64,000 nt of DNA from Pseudomonas inefficax. GTDB taxonomy: Bacteria > Pseudomonadota > Gammaproteobacteria > Pseudomonadales > Pseudomonadaceae. The DNA lies in NCBI RefSeq assembly GCF_900277125.1, contig NZ_OPYN01000098.1:28-64027 (forward strand), in the 5' to 3' direction. Made by a program: the position numbers and the translations under genes. Under the pieces are notes generated by a model. That model did not search any database. It had not been told where the DNA came from and saw only the letters and a list, made by a program, of their open reading frames with translations. Below, piece by piece: positions 1 through 11,732 of this stretch; positions within the stretch are counted from its first letter, which is position 1, and the number at the start of each line of letters is the position of its first letter.

Positions 1-231
1 GTTCTTCGGATGGCCGTTGTCGTACTTTAACGCGTAGCGGCTGGCGTCCGGGGTTGGCATCAGCTCGATCACGCCGTCCTCTCAATGGTTGGCCACCCGT
101 GCCCGTTTTTCGAAGGCATGCCAGCTCAGGTAGTCCTGGCGGATGTAGTCGGCCATTTCCAGCAGGCAGGTGGGCAGGCCTTTGCGGTTGACCAGGCGGG
201 CCAGGTCTTGCACATCGATATAGCGGGTCAT
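1..231 (-). pseudogene. ocd: Ornithine cyclodeaminase, 5' part, interrupted by an in-frame TGA
   Basis: Read on the minus strand from the ATG at 231, which has an AGGGAG Shine-Dalgarno site just upstream, the protein begins MTRYIDVQDLARLVNRKG. After ...RVANH at codon 49 comes TGA (84-82), and the same frame then continues without a gap as EDGVIELMPTPDASRYALKY...GHPKN to the window edge. Ornithine cyclodeaminases of pseudomonads have HSE.GVIELMP here, so the stop sits where a serine codon (TCA) is expected. The family makes proline and ammonia from ornithine with NAD and is about 350 residues long; the rest lies outside the window. A sequencing error at base 83 would explain it equally well. 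The alternative is a recent nonsense mutation. Confidence 0.75.
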
Positions 232-381
232 GAGGGGTCTCCCTGCGGCGACGCTTCCAGAGTGGGCTCTGGTTTCATTGTGCGGCGGGAGGGGAGGTAA
301 AGCTGGCTGTAATGGGCTGTGGCAGCAGCGGCTTTGGCTGATTACGCTGCGCTGGCAGCCGAATCGGCTGTGGCTATCTGT

Positions 382-664
382 ACCGGCCCTATCGCCGGCA
401 AGCCGGCTCCCACAGGGATATCACCGGCCTTGAGAGCGCGCTGTAGGAGATAGCCCAGCCCTTTGGGCCGCGCTGTCGCACAGATAACTGAATTCGCAAG
501 CGATCCTCGTACCCTGTGGGAGCGGCTTTAGCCGCGAAGTATCCAACGCGGTGCATGGCACCGGCTGCGCCGGTGTTCGCGGCTAAAGCCGCTCCCACAG
601 GGTCCCTGCTAATTCAATGGCTTGTGTGCAGTTCTATGAGAGCTGGCTTGCCGGCGATGAGGCC
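382..664. repeat. Nested REP palindromes between ocd and the sigma-54 regulator
   Basis: An outer pair of REP units of the GCTGGCTTGCCGGCGAT type (382-417 and 641-664, opposite orientation) encloses an inner pair of the GCGGCTTTAGCCGCGAA type (511-538 and 575-603). The inner pair has a further CACCGG/CCGGTG stem in its loop. All units share the CTGTGGGAGC or GGAGC head. No gene is visible between 232 and 681, so this gap is REP sequence plus the ocd translation start region. Confidence 0.8.
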
Positions 665-681
665 AGTGCAGGCCAAGTCAA

Positions 682-2430
682 TCATCGCTCACGCAACCGC
701 TTGTACAGCGTGGTGCGGCTGATCCCGAGTCCGCGCGCCACCGCCGAGAGGTTGCCGTTGGCTTGCTCCACCAGCGCGTGCAGGTCCGCCTCTTCGGTCG
801 CGACCTGCAAAGGCACCTGCGACTCGGCAAGAAAACCCGCAGGCAGGTGTTCCAGGCCGACAGCCCCGTTACCCGCCAAGGCCAGCGCCACCTGCAGCAC
901 ACTCACCAGTTCACGCATGTTCCCCGGCCATGGGTGCCGATCGAGCAGCTCGATAACAGCCGCAGGTAGCCGGGCTGGTTGCCCGGGGTCGCGGTAGCGC
1001 GCATGCACTTGTTCGATCAGCTGCCGTCGGTCACTGCGCTCGCGCAGCGGCGGCAACACCACTGCCAGCCCGGCGATGCGGTAAAACAGGTCCTGGCGAA
1101 AACGCCCGGCGCGCACTTCTTCGGCCAGGTCGCGGTTGCTTGCCGACACCACGCGGATATCCACCGCCACCGGTTCGCCGCTGCCCAATGGCTGGATACT
1201 GCGCGTCTGCAGCACGCGCAACAGGCGGGCCTGGGTGGGTAACGGCATGTCGCCGATTTCGTCGAGGAACAGGATGCCGTGGTGGGCCTTGCGGATCAGC
1301 CCCGGGTTGCCTTTCTGGTGGGCGCCGGTGAATGCGCCCTTGTCGTAGCCAAACAGCTCCGACTCCACCAGCTCGGCCGGGATCGCCGCGCAGTTGACGG
1401 CGATCAGCGGCTGGCTGGCGCGGCTGCTGGCCCGGTGCAGGGTCTCGACGAATACCTCCTTGCCTACGCCGGTTTCACCCTGCACCAGTACCGGAATGTC
1501 CTTTTCCAGCAGCAGGCCGGCCTGCGCCAAGGCCTTCTCCAGGCGTGGCTCGGCGCTGCTGGCGGCGGGGCGGCTGGCGGCTTCGCGCGGCAGCTGCCAC
1601 TGGCAATGAAAGCGGTTGCGCCCAATGGCTTGCAGGGCGAAGGGCTGTTGCTGGGGATGGCTGAGCAGCTGTTGCAGAGGCAACTGGAACAGTTGCGCGA
1701 TGTTCTGCTGCAGCGGGTTGCCCCCGAGCAGGGTGTCGGCCCGGTGATTGGCGGCCAGAACCCGCCCGTGCTCATCGAACACCAGCAGGCCGGCCCAGGG
1801 GCTGTCGAGGTTGTCGGAGGCGCTGTTGAAGATCAGTTGCGCGTGCTGGCCGGCATGCGCGGCGAGGATCATGCGGTTTTCCAGGCTCTGGCCCATCATG
1901 CGTACCAGGCCCAGGGTCTGGCTGGCTGGCAAGTAGCCGTCACTGGCCACATCGAGCACCCCGACCAGCTGCCGCTCGGCATCGAACAGCGGCGCGGCGG
2001 CGCTGGACATATAACGGTTCTGGCGCAGGAAGTGCTCGTCCTGACCCACATGGATCGCCTCGGCGCAGACCAGCGCGGTGCCCAGCGCATTGGTACCGAC
2101 ACCGCGCTCGTGCCAGTGGGCGCCGGCGCTGAAGCCGTGCTGCTGGCGCGGCTCGATGAAACGCCGCGAGCCCCAGCTGTCGAGCAGGCAGCCGCTGGCA
2201 TCGGCCAGCATCACCAGGTAGCTGGCATTGCCCAGCAGGTGCGCATATTGCGGCAGCACTGCTTCGCGGGTCAGGCGCAGCAGGGCCTGGCGCCGCTCCA
2301 GCAGCGCGCTCAGCTCGGCGCGGGTCAGGCAGTCGAAGTCCGGGGCTTGCTGGGGCTGCAGGCCATGGTCGCGGCAGCGCGCCCAGGAGGCCTGGATCAG
2401 TTGGGCATGGGTCGAAGCGGATACGGCCAT
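682..2430 (-). CDS. Sigma-54-dependent activator of the AcoR type (GAF, AAA+, Fis HTH)
   Basis: Predicted to sense a small molecule and open sigma-54 promoters. An N-terminal GAF-like region (about residues 60-185) is followed by a short PAS-like stretch. The AAA+ domain (about 295-520) has Walker A GETGVGKE, the sigma-54 contact loop GAFTGA and Walker B LFLDEIGD. A C-terminal Fis-type helix-turn-helix ends ISRTTLYKRLRER. I start it at the ATG at 2430 because AGGA lies seven to eight bases upstream; an ATG nine codons earlier (2457) has no ribosome site. It is divergent from the ABC importer operon, whose upstream region has a sigma-54 promoter and repeated TGTTCA sites, so it very likely activates that operon. 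The inducer is not known from sequence. Confidence 0.9.
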   Translation of the reverse strand: MAVSASTHAQLIQASWARCRDHGLQPQQAPDFDCLTRAELSALLERRQALLRLTREAVLPQYAHLLGNASYLVMLADASGCLLDSWGSRRFIEPRQQHGFSAGAHWHERGVGTNALGTALVCAEAIHVGQDEHFLRQNRYMSSAAAPLFDAERQLVGVLDVASDGYLPASQTLGLVRMMGQSLENRMILAAHAGQHAQLIFNSASDNLDSPWAGLLVFDEHGRVLAANHRADTLLGGNPLQQNIAQLFQLPLQQLLSHPQQQPFALQAIGRNRFHCQWQLPREAASRPAASSAEPRLEKALAQAGLLLEKDIPVLVQGETGVGKEVFVETLHRASSRASQPLIAVNCAAIPAELVESELFGYDKGAFTGAHQKGNPGLIRKAHHGILFLDEIGDMPLPTQARLLRVLQTRSIQPLGSGEPVAVDIRVVSASNRDLAEEVRAGRFRQDLFYRIAGLAVVLPPLRERSDRRQLIEQVHARYRDPGQPARLPAAVIELLDRHPWPGNMRELVSVLQVALALAGNGAVGLEHLPAGFLAESQVPLQVATEEADLHALVEQANGNLSAVARGLGISRTTLYKRLRER

Positions 2431-2469
2431 GGGCCTGTCCTGTGTGATTGTTGTCATGGGGCCGACCGC

Positions 2470-2547
2470 TGTTCAGTGTCGTGCACAGTTGTTCAATGTC
2501 AAACCGGAAAGTGTTCAGTTGTTCAGTGCTTGTGTTCACTTGCGAAC
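2470..2547. promoter_or_regulatory. Repeated TGTTCA sites, likely enhancer sites of the divergent activator
   Basis: TGTTCA occurs five times in the same orientation, starting at 2470, 2490, 2512, 2520 and 2533. The last copy is part of GTTCACTTGCGAAC, an inverted repeat with GTTC/GAAC arms. The cluster lies roughly 90-160 bases before the predicted transcription start, where sigma-54 activators usually bind. Assignment to the neighbouring regulator is inference. Confidence 0.55.
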
Positions 2548-2602
2548 CTAAGATTGACCGCTGTCGCCGGCCAGGCCCCGGGCCAGACGATCGCGGCGCA
2601 GC

Positions 2603-2618
2603 TGGCACGAAACTGGCT
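2603..2618 (+). promoter_or_regulatory. Sigma-54 (-24/-12) promoter of the ABC importer operon
   Basis: TGGCACGAAACTGGCT matches the sigma-54 consensus TGGCAC-N5-TTGCW at all key positions except one T, with GG and GC ten bases apart as required. The predicted start of transcription is near 2629, 26 bases before the first ATG of the operon. Confidence 0.7.
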
Positions 2619-2654
2619 GTGCCCGGCAGACAAGAACCACAAGAAGGCCACGCC

Positions 2655-5718
<3,064 letters not shown>

Positions 5719-5721
5719 GCC

Positions 5722-6522
<801 letters not shown>

Positions 6523-6534
6523 GGAGGGCAAGGC

Positions 6535-6807
6535 ATGGAGTGGATGGCCTGGACCTTGCCGACGGCGCTGTTCTTCGCCGCCGTTGGTGTGCTGCTGCTG
6601 GGCATGACCCTGCTCGAACTGCGCCGCCCCTGCGTGGAGCGACGCGGTTTCCTGCCGCTGGTCACCAGCCGTGGCGACCGCTTGTTCATCGGCCTGCTGG
6701 CCAGCGCCTACCTGCATTTGCTGGTGGTTGGCGTCAGCGAGTGGCCATTGTGGGTGGCCTCGCTGCTGTCGCTGGCGTGGCTGGTGGTGGTGCTGCGCTG
6801 GGGCTGA
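6535..6807 (+). CDS. Small membrane protein, DUF2160 (GlpU-like)
   Basis: A 90-residue protein with two or three hydrophobic segments (about 7-25, 50-65 and 70-88). DUF2160 proteins sit at this exact place, between the permeases and binding protein, in GlpSTPQUV-type operons. Their role is not established; an accessory subunit of the channel is plausible from position. A GAGGAGG ribosome site lies upstream. Confidence 0.8.
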   Translation: MEWMAWTLPTALFFAAVGVLLLGMTLLELRRPCVERRGFLPLVTSRGDRLFIGLLASAYLHLLVVGVSEWPLWVASLLSLAWLVVVLRWG

Positions 6808-6846
6808 GCGAGCGGCCCTGTGGGATAACTGAAACGGGAGATCACA

Positions 6847-8586
6847 ATGTTCGACAACAAGTACAACAGGCGACATTTGACCCTGGCCGCGTTGCTGGTA
6901 CTGGCCAGTGCGCAGGGCACGGCCTGGGCCGACCAGTACGAGGACGCGGCAAAGAAGTGGCTCGGCAGTGAGTTCAAGCCTTCGACCCTCACTCCTGAGC
7001 AGCAGTTGGCCGAGTTGAAGTGGTTCATCAAGGCTGCCGAGCCGTTCCGTGGCATGAAGATCAACGTGGTGTCGGAAACCATCACCACCCATGAATACGA
7101 GTCCAAGGTGCTGGCCAAGGCCTTTAGCGAGATCACCGGTATCCAGCTGACCCACGACCTGCTGCAGGAAGGCGACGTGGTGGAAAAGCTGCAGACACAG
7201 ATGCAATCGGACAAGAATATCTATGACGGCTGGGTCAACGACTCCGACCTGATCGGCACGCACTTTCGCTACGGCAAGGTGGAATCGATCACCGACCTGA
7301 TGGCCAACGAAGGCAAGGACTACACCTCGCCGACCCTGGACCTGAAGGACTTCATCGGCATTTCCTTCACCACTGCGCCGGACGGCAAGGTCTACCAGTT
7401 GCCCGACCAGCAGTTTGCCAACCTGTACTGGTTCCGCGCCGACTGGTTCGAGCGGCCTGAACTGAAGGCCAGGTTCAAGGAGAAGTACGGCTACGAGCTG
7501 GGTGTGCCGGTGAACTGGTCAGCCTACGAGGACATCGCCAAATTCTTTACCGAAGACGTCAAGGAAATCGACGGCAAACGCGTCTATGGCCACATGGACT
7601 ATGGCAAGAAAGACCCGTCGCTGGGCTGGCGCTTCACCGATGCCTGGTTCTCCATGGCCGGTGGCGGCGACAAAGGTTTGCCCAATGGCTTGCCTGTGGA
7701 CGAATGGGGCATTCGCGTGGAGGACTGCCACCCGGTGGGGTCCAGCGTGACCCGTGGCGGCGACACCAACGGCCCGGCTGCCGTGTATGCCACGCAGAAG
7801 TACGTGGACTGGATGCGAGCCTATGCGCCCAAGGAAGCCCAGGGCATGACCTTCTCCGAAGCCGGGCCGGTGCCGGCCCAGGGCAACATCGCCCAGCAGA
7901 TCTTCTGGTACACCGCGTTTACCGCCGACATGACCAAGCCGGGTTTGCCAGTGGTCAATGCCGACGGCACGCCGAAGTGGCGCATGGCGCCTTCGCCGAA
8001 GGGGCCATACTGGGAAGAGGGGATGAAGTTGGGCTACCAGGACACCGGTTCGTGGACCTTCTTCAAGTCCACCCCCGAGAAGCAACGCCTGGCTGCCTGG
8101 CTGTACGCCCAGTTCGTCACCTCCAAGACCGTGTCGCTGAAAAAGACCATCGTCGGCCTCACGCCAATTCGTGAGTCGGACATCAACTCCCAGGCCATGA
8201 CCGAGCTGGCGCCCAAGCTGGGCGGGCTGGTGGAGTTCTATCGCAGCCCGGCGCGGGTACAGTGGACGCCAACCGGTACCAACGTGCCGGACTACCCGCG
8301 GTTGGCGCAGTTGTGGTGGAGCCACATCGCCGAAGTGGCCAGCGGCGAGAAGACACCGCAGGAAGCCCTGGACGGCCTGGCCCGCGACCAGGACCGGATG
8401 ATGGAGCGCTTGCAGCGGTCCAACGCCCAGGCGACCTGCGCACCGAAGCTGAACCCGGAGAAAGACGCCCAGTACTGGTTCGACCAGCCCGGTGCGCCGA
8501 AGCCGAAACTGGCCAACGAAAAGCCAAAGGGCGAGACGGTCAGCTACAGCGAGCTGCTGAAGTCGTGGGAGGCGGCCAGGAAGTGA
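6847..8586 (+). CDS. glpV: Periplasmic solute-binding protein (GlpV-like)
   Basis: 579 residues, unusually long for a binding protein but normal for the GlpV type. The N-terminus is a Sec signal peptide (hydrophobic LTLAALLVLASAQG, cleavage near AWA-DQ). The mature protein has extracellular-solute-binding family 1 features. ACGGGAG precedes the ATG. It is the last gene of the operon; the gap downstream holds a REP pair. Glycerol or a related polyol is the likely ligand, inferred from operon order rather than from binding residues. Confidence 0.85.
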   Translation: MFDNKYNRRHLTLAALLVLASAQGTAWADQYEDAAKKWLGSEFKPSTLTPEQQLAELKWFIKAAEPFRGMKINVVSETITTHEYESKVLAKAFSEITGIQLTHDLLQEGDVVEKLQTQMQSDKNIYDGWVNDSDLIGTHFRYGKVESITDLMANEGKDYTSPTLDLKDFIGISFTTAPDGKVYQLPDQQFANLYWFRADWFERPELKARFKEKYGYELGVPVNWSAYEDIAKFFTEDVKEIDGKRVYGHMDYGKKDPSLGWRFTDAWFSMAGGGDKGLPNGLPVDEWGIRVEDCHPVGSSVTRGGDTNGPAAVYATQKYVDWMRAYAPKEAQGMTFSEAGPVPAQGNIAQQIFWYTAFTADMTKPGLPVVNADGTPKWRMAPSPKGPYWEEGMKLGYQDTGSWTFFKSTPEKQRLAAWLYAQFVTSKTVSLKKTIVGLTPIRESDINSQAMTELAPKLGGLVEFYRSPARVQWTPTGTNVPDYPRLAQLWWSHIAEVASGEKTPQEALDGLARDQDRMMERLQRSNAQATCAPKLNPEKDAQYWFDQPGAPKPKLANEKPKGETVSYSELLKSWEAARK

Positions 8587-8601
8587 TGGGCTGAAGACCG
8601 C

Positions 8602-8701
8602 GCCGGCTTCTTCGCGGGTAAACCCGCTCCCACAGAGAGATCGCCACCTTCTGGGGCGGCGCGCAACCTGTGGGAGCGGGTTTACCCGCGAAGAGGCCGG
8701 C
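8602..8701. repeat. REP inverted pair between glpV and folD
   Basis: Two units of the GCGGGTTTACCCGC type face each other (8602-8635 and 8667-8701). The pair lies between convergent genes and may protect the 3' ends of both transcripts. Confidence 0.9.
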
Positions 8702-8726
8702 AAAGCCAGTAAATAAATCACAGGCA

Positions 8727-8758
8727 AAAAAACGGCACCTGCCAGAGGTGCCGTTTTC
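8727..8758 (-). terminator. Rho-independent terminator of folD
   Basis: Stem AACGGCACCT/AGGTGCCGTT with loop GCCAG, followed on the minus strand by a run of seven T. It begins just after the folD stop, and the opposite strand has a shorter T run, so it may work in both directions. Confidence 0.85.
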
Positions 8759-8771
8759 ATGTCACGCGGTA

Positions 8772-9626
8772 TTACTTGTGCAGCTCTTCCGCCGCATACA
8801 GCGTGTTCTCCAGCAGGCACGCCCGGGTCATCGGCCCGACGCCGCCCGGCACCGGCGTGATCCAGCCGGCGCGCGGCAGGGCGGTCTCGTAGACCACGTC
8901 GCCGACAAGCTTGCCGTCTTCCTGGCGGTTGATGCCCACGTCAATGACGATGGCACCTTCCTTGATCCACTCACCCTTGACCAGGCCTGGCTTGCCTGCG
9001 GCCACTACCACCAGGTCGGCGCGGCCGACATGGCCGGCGAGGTCCTTGGTGAAGCGGTGGCAGACGGTCACGGTGCAGCCGGCCAGCAGCAGCTCCATGG
9101 CCATCGGGCGGCCAACGATGTTGGAGGCGCCGACGATGACCGCGTTCATGCCGTACAGGTCCTGGCCGGTGCTTTCCAGCAGGGTCATGATGCCCTTCGG
9201 CGTGCACGGGCGCAGCAGCGGGATACGCTGGGCCAGGCGGCCGATGTTGTATGGGTGGAAGCCGTCCACGTCCTTGTCCGGGCGGATGCGCTCGAGCAGC
9301 AGCGAGGCGTCCAGGTGCGCCGGCAATGGCAATTGCAGCAGGATGCCGTCGACGGCCGGATCTTCATTGAGGCGGTCGATCAGCTCGGTCAGTGCTTGCT
9401 GCGTGGTTTCGCTGGGCAGGTCGAACGCCTGCGAAATGAAGCCGACCTCTTCGCAGTCCTTGCGCTTGTGCGAGACATAGACTTGGGAGGCGGGGTCGGT
9501 GCCGACCAGGATCACCGCCAGGCCCGGCGTACGCAGGCCTTGCTGGCGACGCTCCACGACACGTTGAGCGATCTGCTGGCGCAGGCTGGCGGCGATCGCC
9601 TTGCCATCGATTAGGTGTGCAGTCAT
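8772..9626 (-). CDS. folD: Bifunctional methylenetetrahydrofolate dehydrogenase / cyclohydrolase
   Basis: Cytosolic enzyme that oxidises 5,10-methylene-THF with NADP and hydrolyses the product to 10-formyl-THF for purine and formyl-Met synthesis. The 284 residues are the usual length. Visible landmarks: the [13 protein letters not shown] helix with catalytic Tyr and Lys, the cofactor loop [12 protein letters not shown], and the C-terminal [19 protein letters not shown]. The ATG at 9626 gives the standard N-terminus [12 protein letters not shown]; in-frame ATGs upstream add residues not seen in the family. Monocistronic, with its own terminator. Confidence 0.97.
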   Translation of the reverse strand: MTAHLIDGKAIAASLRQQIAQRVVERRQQGLRTPGLAVILVGTDPASQVYVSHKRKDCEEVGFISQAFDLPSETTQQALTELIDRLNEDPAVDGILLQLPLPAHLDASLLLERIRPDKDVDGFHPYNIGRLAQRIPLLRPCTPKGIMTLLESTGQDLYGMNAVIVGASNIVGRPMAMELLLAGCTVTVCHRFTKDLAGHVGRADLVVVAAGKPGLVKGEWIKEGAIVIDVGINRQEDGKLVGDVVYETALPRAGWITPVPGGVGPMTRACLLENTLYAAEELHK

Positions 9627-9730
9627 AGACGCGTGATTAACCATCGAGAAGGAAACAATTAAAGAGGGCGTATTCTCGCACGACACGGGCCAAGGGCAAA
9701 GGCGGGTGGTCGGGCAAATCCCCTAAGCCC

Positions 9731-9790
9731 TTAAATAATTTAAATTTTTTTGAGAAAGGTGTTGACGACTTTCAGGCTCGCCTATAAGAT
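9731..9790 (+). promoter_or_regulatory. Strong sigma-70 promoter of the tRNA cluster, with AT-rich UP element
   Basis: TTGACG (9762-9767) and TAAGAT (9785-9790) are 17 bases apart. An A/T-only stretch lies upstream (9731-9750) and a GC-rich discriminator TCGCCGC follows the -10 box, the classic design of stable-RNA promoters. The first tRNA begins at 9898. Confidence 0.7.
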
Positions 9791-9897
9791 TCGCCGCACT
9801 TGTCGGGCACAGCCTAGCACTGGTTGGCGAAGTCGGGCAGAATGAGTGGTTTAACAGTTACCTGTTAAGGTCTCGTTCGGTTAGGCTTCAAGCTTAA

Positions 9898-9974
9898 GCG
9901 CCCGTAGCTCAGCTGGATAGAGCATCCGCCTTCTAAGCGGATGGTCGCAGGTTCGAGTCCTGCCGGGTGCGCCA
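9898..9974 (+). tRNA. tRNA-Arg (anticodon TCT)
   Basis: 77 bases with full cloverleaf: acceptor GCGCCCG/CGGGTGC, D-arm GCTCAGCTGGATAGAGC, anticodon arm CCGCC-TTCTAAG-CGG with TCT, T-arm with GGTTCGAGTCC, and encoded CCA. It reads AGA codons. Confidence 0.97.
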
Positions 9975-10015
9975 TTAGGCAGCTTTGGCAAGCAAGTAGG
10001 TTGTAATGCAATATG

Positions 10016-10091
10016 GTGGGCGTAGCTCAGTTGGTAGAGCGCTGGATTGTGATTCCAGTTGTCGTGGGTTCGATTCCCATCGTCCACCCCA
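10016..10091 (+). tRNA. tRNA-His (anticodon GTG), copy 1
   Basis: 76 bases: acceptor GTGGGCG/CGTCCAC, anticodon loop TTGTGAT with GTG, T-arm GGTTCGATTCC, encoded CCA. The base before position 1 is G, as needed for the -1 guanosine of tRNA-His. Confidence 0.97.
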
Positions 10092-10099
10092 TATTCTTC

Positions 10100-10134
10100 A
10101 AAGGCGCCTCGATAGCATCTGGCGCCTTTGTTTT
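10100..10134 (+). terminator. Hairpin terminator after tRNA-His copy 1
   Basis: AAAGGCGCC and GGCGCCTTT form a nine-base stem followed by GTTTT. Since tRNA-Leu follows within 15 bases, it may be a processing or partial-termination site. Confidence 0.6.
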
Positions 10135-10143
10135 AAGCGTTAC

Positions 10144-10228
10144 GCGGACGTGGTGAAATTGGTAGACACACTGGATTTAGGTTCCAGCGGCGCAAGCTGT
10201 AAGAGTTCGAGTCTCTTCGTCCGCACCA
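10144..10228 (+). tRNA. tRNA-Leu (anticodon TAG)
   Basis: 85 bases, class II with a long variable arm (GCGGCGCAAGCTGT region). Acceptor GCGGACG/CGTCCGC, anticodon loop TTTAGGT with TAG, encoded CCA. It reads CTA/CTN codons. Confidence 0.96.
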
Positions 10229-10264
10229 TGCTTCTGTAAGGCTGTACCGCAACACTGCAATATG

Positions 10265-10340
10265 GTGGGCGTAGCTCAGTTGGTAGAGCGCTGGATTGTG
10301 ATTCCAGTTGTCGTGGGTTCGATTCCCATCGTCCACCCCA
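10265..10340 (+). tRNA. tRNA-His (anticodon GTG), copy 2
   Basis: Identical in sequence to the copy at 10016-10091, including flanks. Last gene of the tRNA cluster. Confidence 0.97.
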
Positions 10341-10349
10341 TATTCTTGG

Positions 10350-10388
10350 AAGGCGCCTTGATCGTGAGATCGGGCGCCTTTTTGTTTT
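10350..10388 (+). terminator. Rho-independent terminator of the tRNA operon
   Basis: AAGGCGCC/GGCGCCTT stem with an internal GATC...GATC extension, followed by TTTTTGTTTT. This is the stronger of the two related hairpins in the cluster and marks its end. Confidence 0.8.
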
Positions 10389-10413
10389 GCGCCCTGATCT
10401 GGCGGCGCTGCGC

Positions 10414-10716
10414 TCAGGCGAGGGCAGGGCTGTTTTCCGGTATCAGGCGCACCTCTACGCGATGCCCGAGGGCTCGCGCTGCGCTGGCCAGGGTTGCCAG
10501 TGTCATGCCTGGGTCGTTCTGGTCGAGCGCCCGGTCAACCGCGGTGCGGCTGGTGTGCATGCGCTCGGCCAATGCCTTCTTGCTGATCTTCTGCGCTTTC
10601 ATGGCCTCGGCGATCTGCCAGGCGATCACGCGCTTCAGGGCGGCTGCGGATACCTCCTCTGCAAGGTCCTCGCCTGCCAGGAAGTCGTCGAAGTCGGAGC
10701 CGATATGTGTGGTCAT
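10414..10716 (-). CDS. XRE-family antitoxin of a toxin-antitoxin pair
   Basis: 100 residues. The C-terminal two thirds hold an XRE/HigA-type helix-turn-helix (ISKKALAERMHTSRTAVDRALD, about 44-65) followed by the LATLASAARALGHRVEVRL segment common in such antitoxins. The gene is second in the pair and its ATG overlaps the toxin stop (ATGA). It should bind and neutralise the toxin and repress their shared promoter. It lies directly after a tRNA cluster, a usual landing site for mobile DNA. Confidence 0.85.
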   Translation of the reverse strand: MTTHIGSDFDDFLAGEDLAEEVSAAALKRVIAWQIAEAMKAQKISKKALAERMHTSRTAVDRALDQNDPGMTLATLASAARALGHRVEVRLIPENSPALA

Positions 10717-11069
10717 TGCTTGTGCCTCTTTATGGCGGCTTGGCGCTGCCTCGCGGCGGCCAGGTCCGGCGCTGGTGTTTTCTGGCTCTTCTTGATGAAG
10801 CCGTGAAGCAGGACCATGGTGTTTCCATCCACGGTAAAAAGAACCCGTGCGATCATGTTCTCTAGGTTGACCCTGGCCTCCCATAGGCCTTTCCCGAGCT
10901 TCCTGACAATGGGCATGCCTAGCGGCCATCCAATTTGTATTGTCTTGATCTCGGTTCCAATCAGGTATTTGTGGGGGCAGGGGAGTGAGGTCAACCATTC
11001 GCGTACAGGCTCATTGCCGGCTTCGGTGCGAAAGAAGCGGACATCTAGTATTGTCGTGTTCCTGTCCAT
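10713..11069 (-). CDS. RelE/HigB-like toxin (Gp49/DUF891 type)
   Basis: About 118 residues. The FFRTEAGNEPVREWLTSLP start and the LGKGLWEARVN...ARVLFTVDGNTMVLLHGFIKKSQKTP core are hallmarks of phage Gp49-like RelE-superfamily toxins, which cut mRNA on the ribosome. C-terminal basic tail RQRQAAIKRHKQ. Toxin-first order as in higBA. The start is uncertain: I use the Met before DRNTTILDVRFF (11069), while an ATG at 11096 would add nine residues; neither has a good ribosome site. Less GC-rich than its neighbours, consistent with transfer. Confidence 0.8.
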   Translation of the reverse strand: MDRNTTILDVRFFRTEAGNEPVREWLTSLPCPHKYLIGTEIKTIQIGWPLGMPIVRKLGKGLWEARVNLENMIARVLFTVDGNTMVLLHGFIKKSQKTPAPDLAAARQRQAAIKRHKQ

Positions 11070-11276
11070 GGAAGTGTACCAAAAAAGGTGCTCCATTCAA
11101 GCGCAGGGCAATCGCTTGTGCGATAGCGTGTTTCCCGCAGTGCTGTAGGAGTGTTCGCCGGGTTGCAAATCAATCGATCCCGGCCCTTGCAATCCTCTGG
11201 TGACATCCCAATAAAAGCTGTTAGATTTCAGCCGGTTGAAACACCGGCCCGATTTGGCCGGCAGAGGAACAGCCCG

Positions 11277-11576
11277 ATGATCGCAAAAGAAGCCCGTCAG
11301 GCCCTGGCGCTACAGCGCTTTGCCGAGGCCAACCCGCAGCTGCTCGAAGAGATCCGTGAGCTGGATGCGCGCGAGCAGGCCCAGCAGATCGAGTGGGCGT
11401 TCGAGGATGCAGCCGAGGAGCAGGGTGTCCAGCCTTGGGAGTTGGCCCTGCAACTGATCGCCGACACCCCCGAGCAGCTGCAGGCCATGCGCCTGGAGAC
11501 GCACCGCGAGGTAGCCGAGGCGCTGGGGATGGAGTGGGAGGAGTACTGCCAGTTCAACGAAATCGACCCTGAATAA
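11277..11576 (+). CDS. Small acidic protein, DUF6388-like
   Basis: 99 residues, strongly acidic and predicted mainly helical, without signal peptide or membrane segment. GAGGAAC seven bases before the ATG supports this start. I recognise it only as a conserved pseudomonad protein that I would place in DUF6388; no function is known to me. It sits between the tRNA/toxin region and tig, probably as its own unit. Confidence 0.75.
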   Translation: MIAKEARQALALQRFAEANPQLLEEIRELDAREQAQQIEWAFEDAAEEQGVQPWELALQLIADTPEQLQAMRLETHREVAEALGMEWEEYCQFNEIDPE

Positions 11577-11732
11577 AGGAAGCGAATTCGTTCGTGGCAG
11601 TTGTTTGACAAGGTATTTCGGCTGCAGGTCGCCCCGGGCGTCGTGCGGCCCCCATTGAAGCAGGCTCGGCGTCATGTCGTGCGGGCCTTGAAAGTTAATC
11701 GACCGGCGTGGTTTCCCGTCGTCCCGAGTGGG

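Larger units (their letters stand above)
10007..10347 (+). repeat. 92-base direct repeat carrying tRNA-His
   Basis: Positions 10007-10098 and 10256-10347 are identical over 92 bases, including seven to nine bases on either side of tRNA-His. Each copy is followed by a related AAGGCGCC...GGCGCCTT hairpin that differs in its loop. This indicates a duplication of tRNA-His around tRNA-Leu. Confidence 0.85.

Noticed and set aside
82..84. TGA in the ornithine cyclodeaminase frame as a selenocysteine codon
   Set aside because: Homologues have serine there, the family has no selenoproteins, and no suitable hairpin follows the codon.
8602..8701. Recurring palindromes as a CRISPR array
   Set aside because: The units are scattered singly or in facing pairs between genes, with no regular spacers and no cas genes; they are REP elements.
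11073..11100. Promoter TTGAAT-16-TACACT for the toxin gene
   Set aside because: Transcription would start at or after the chosen start codon, so it conflicts with both candidate starts; left out.
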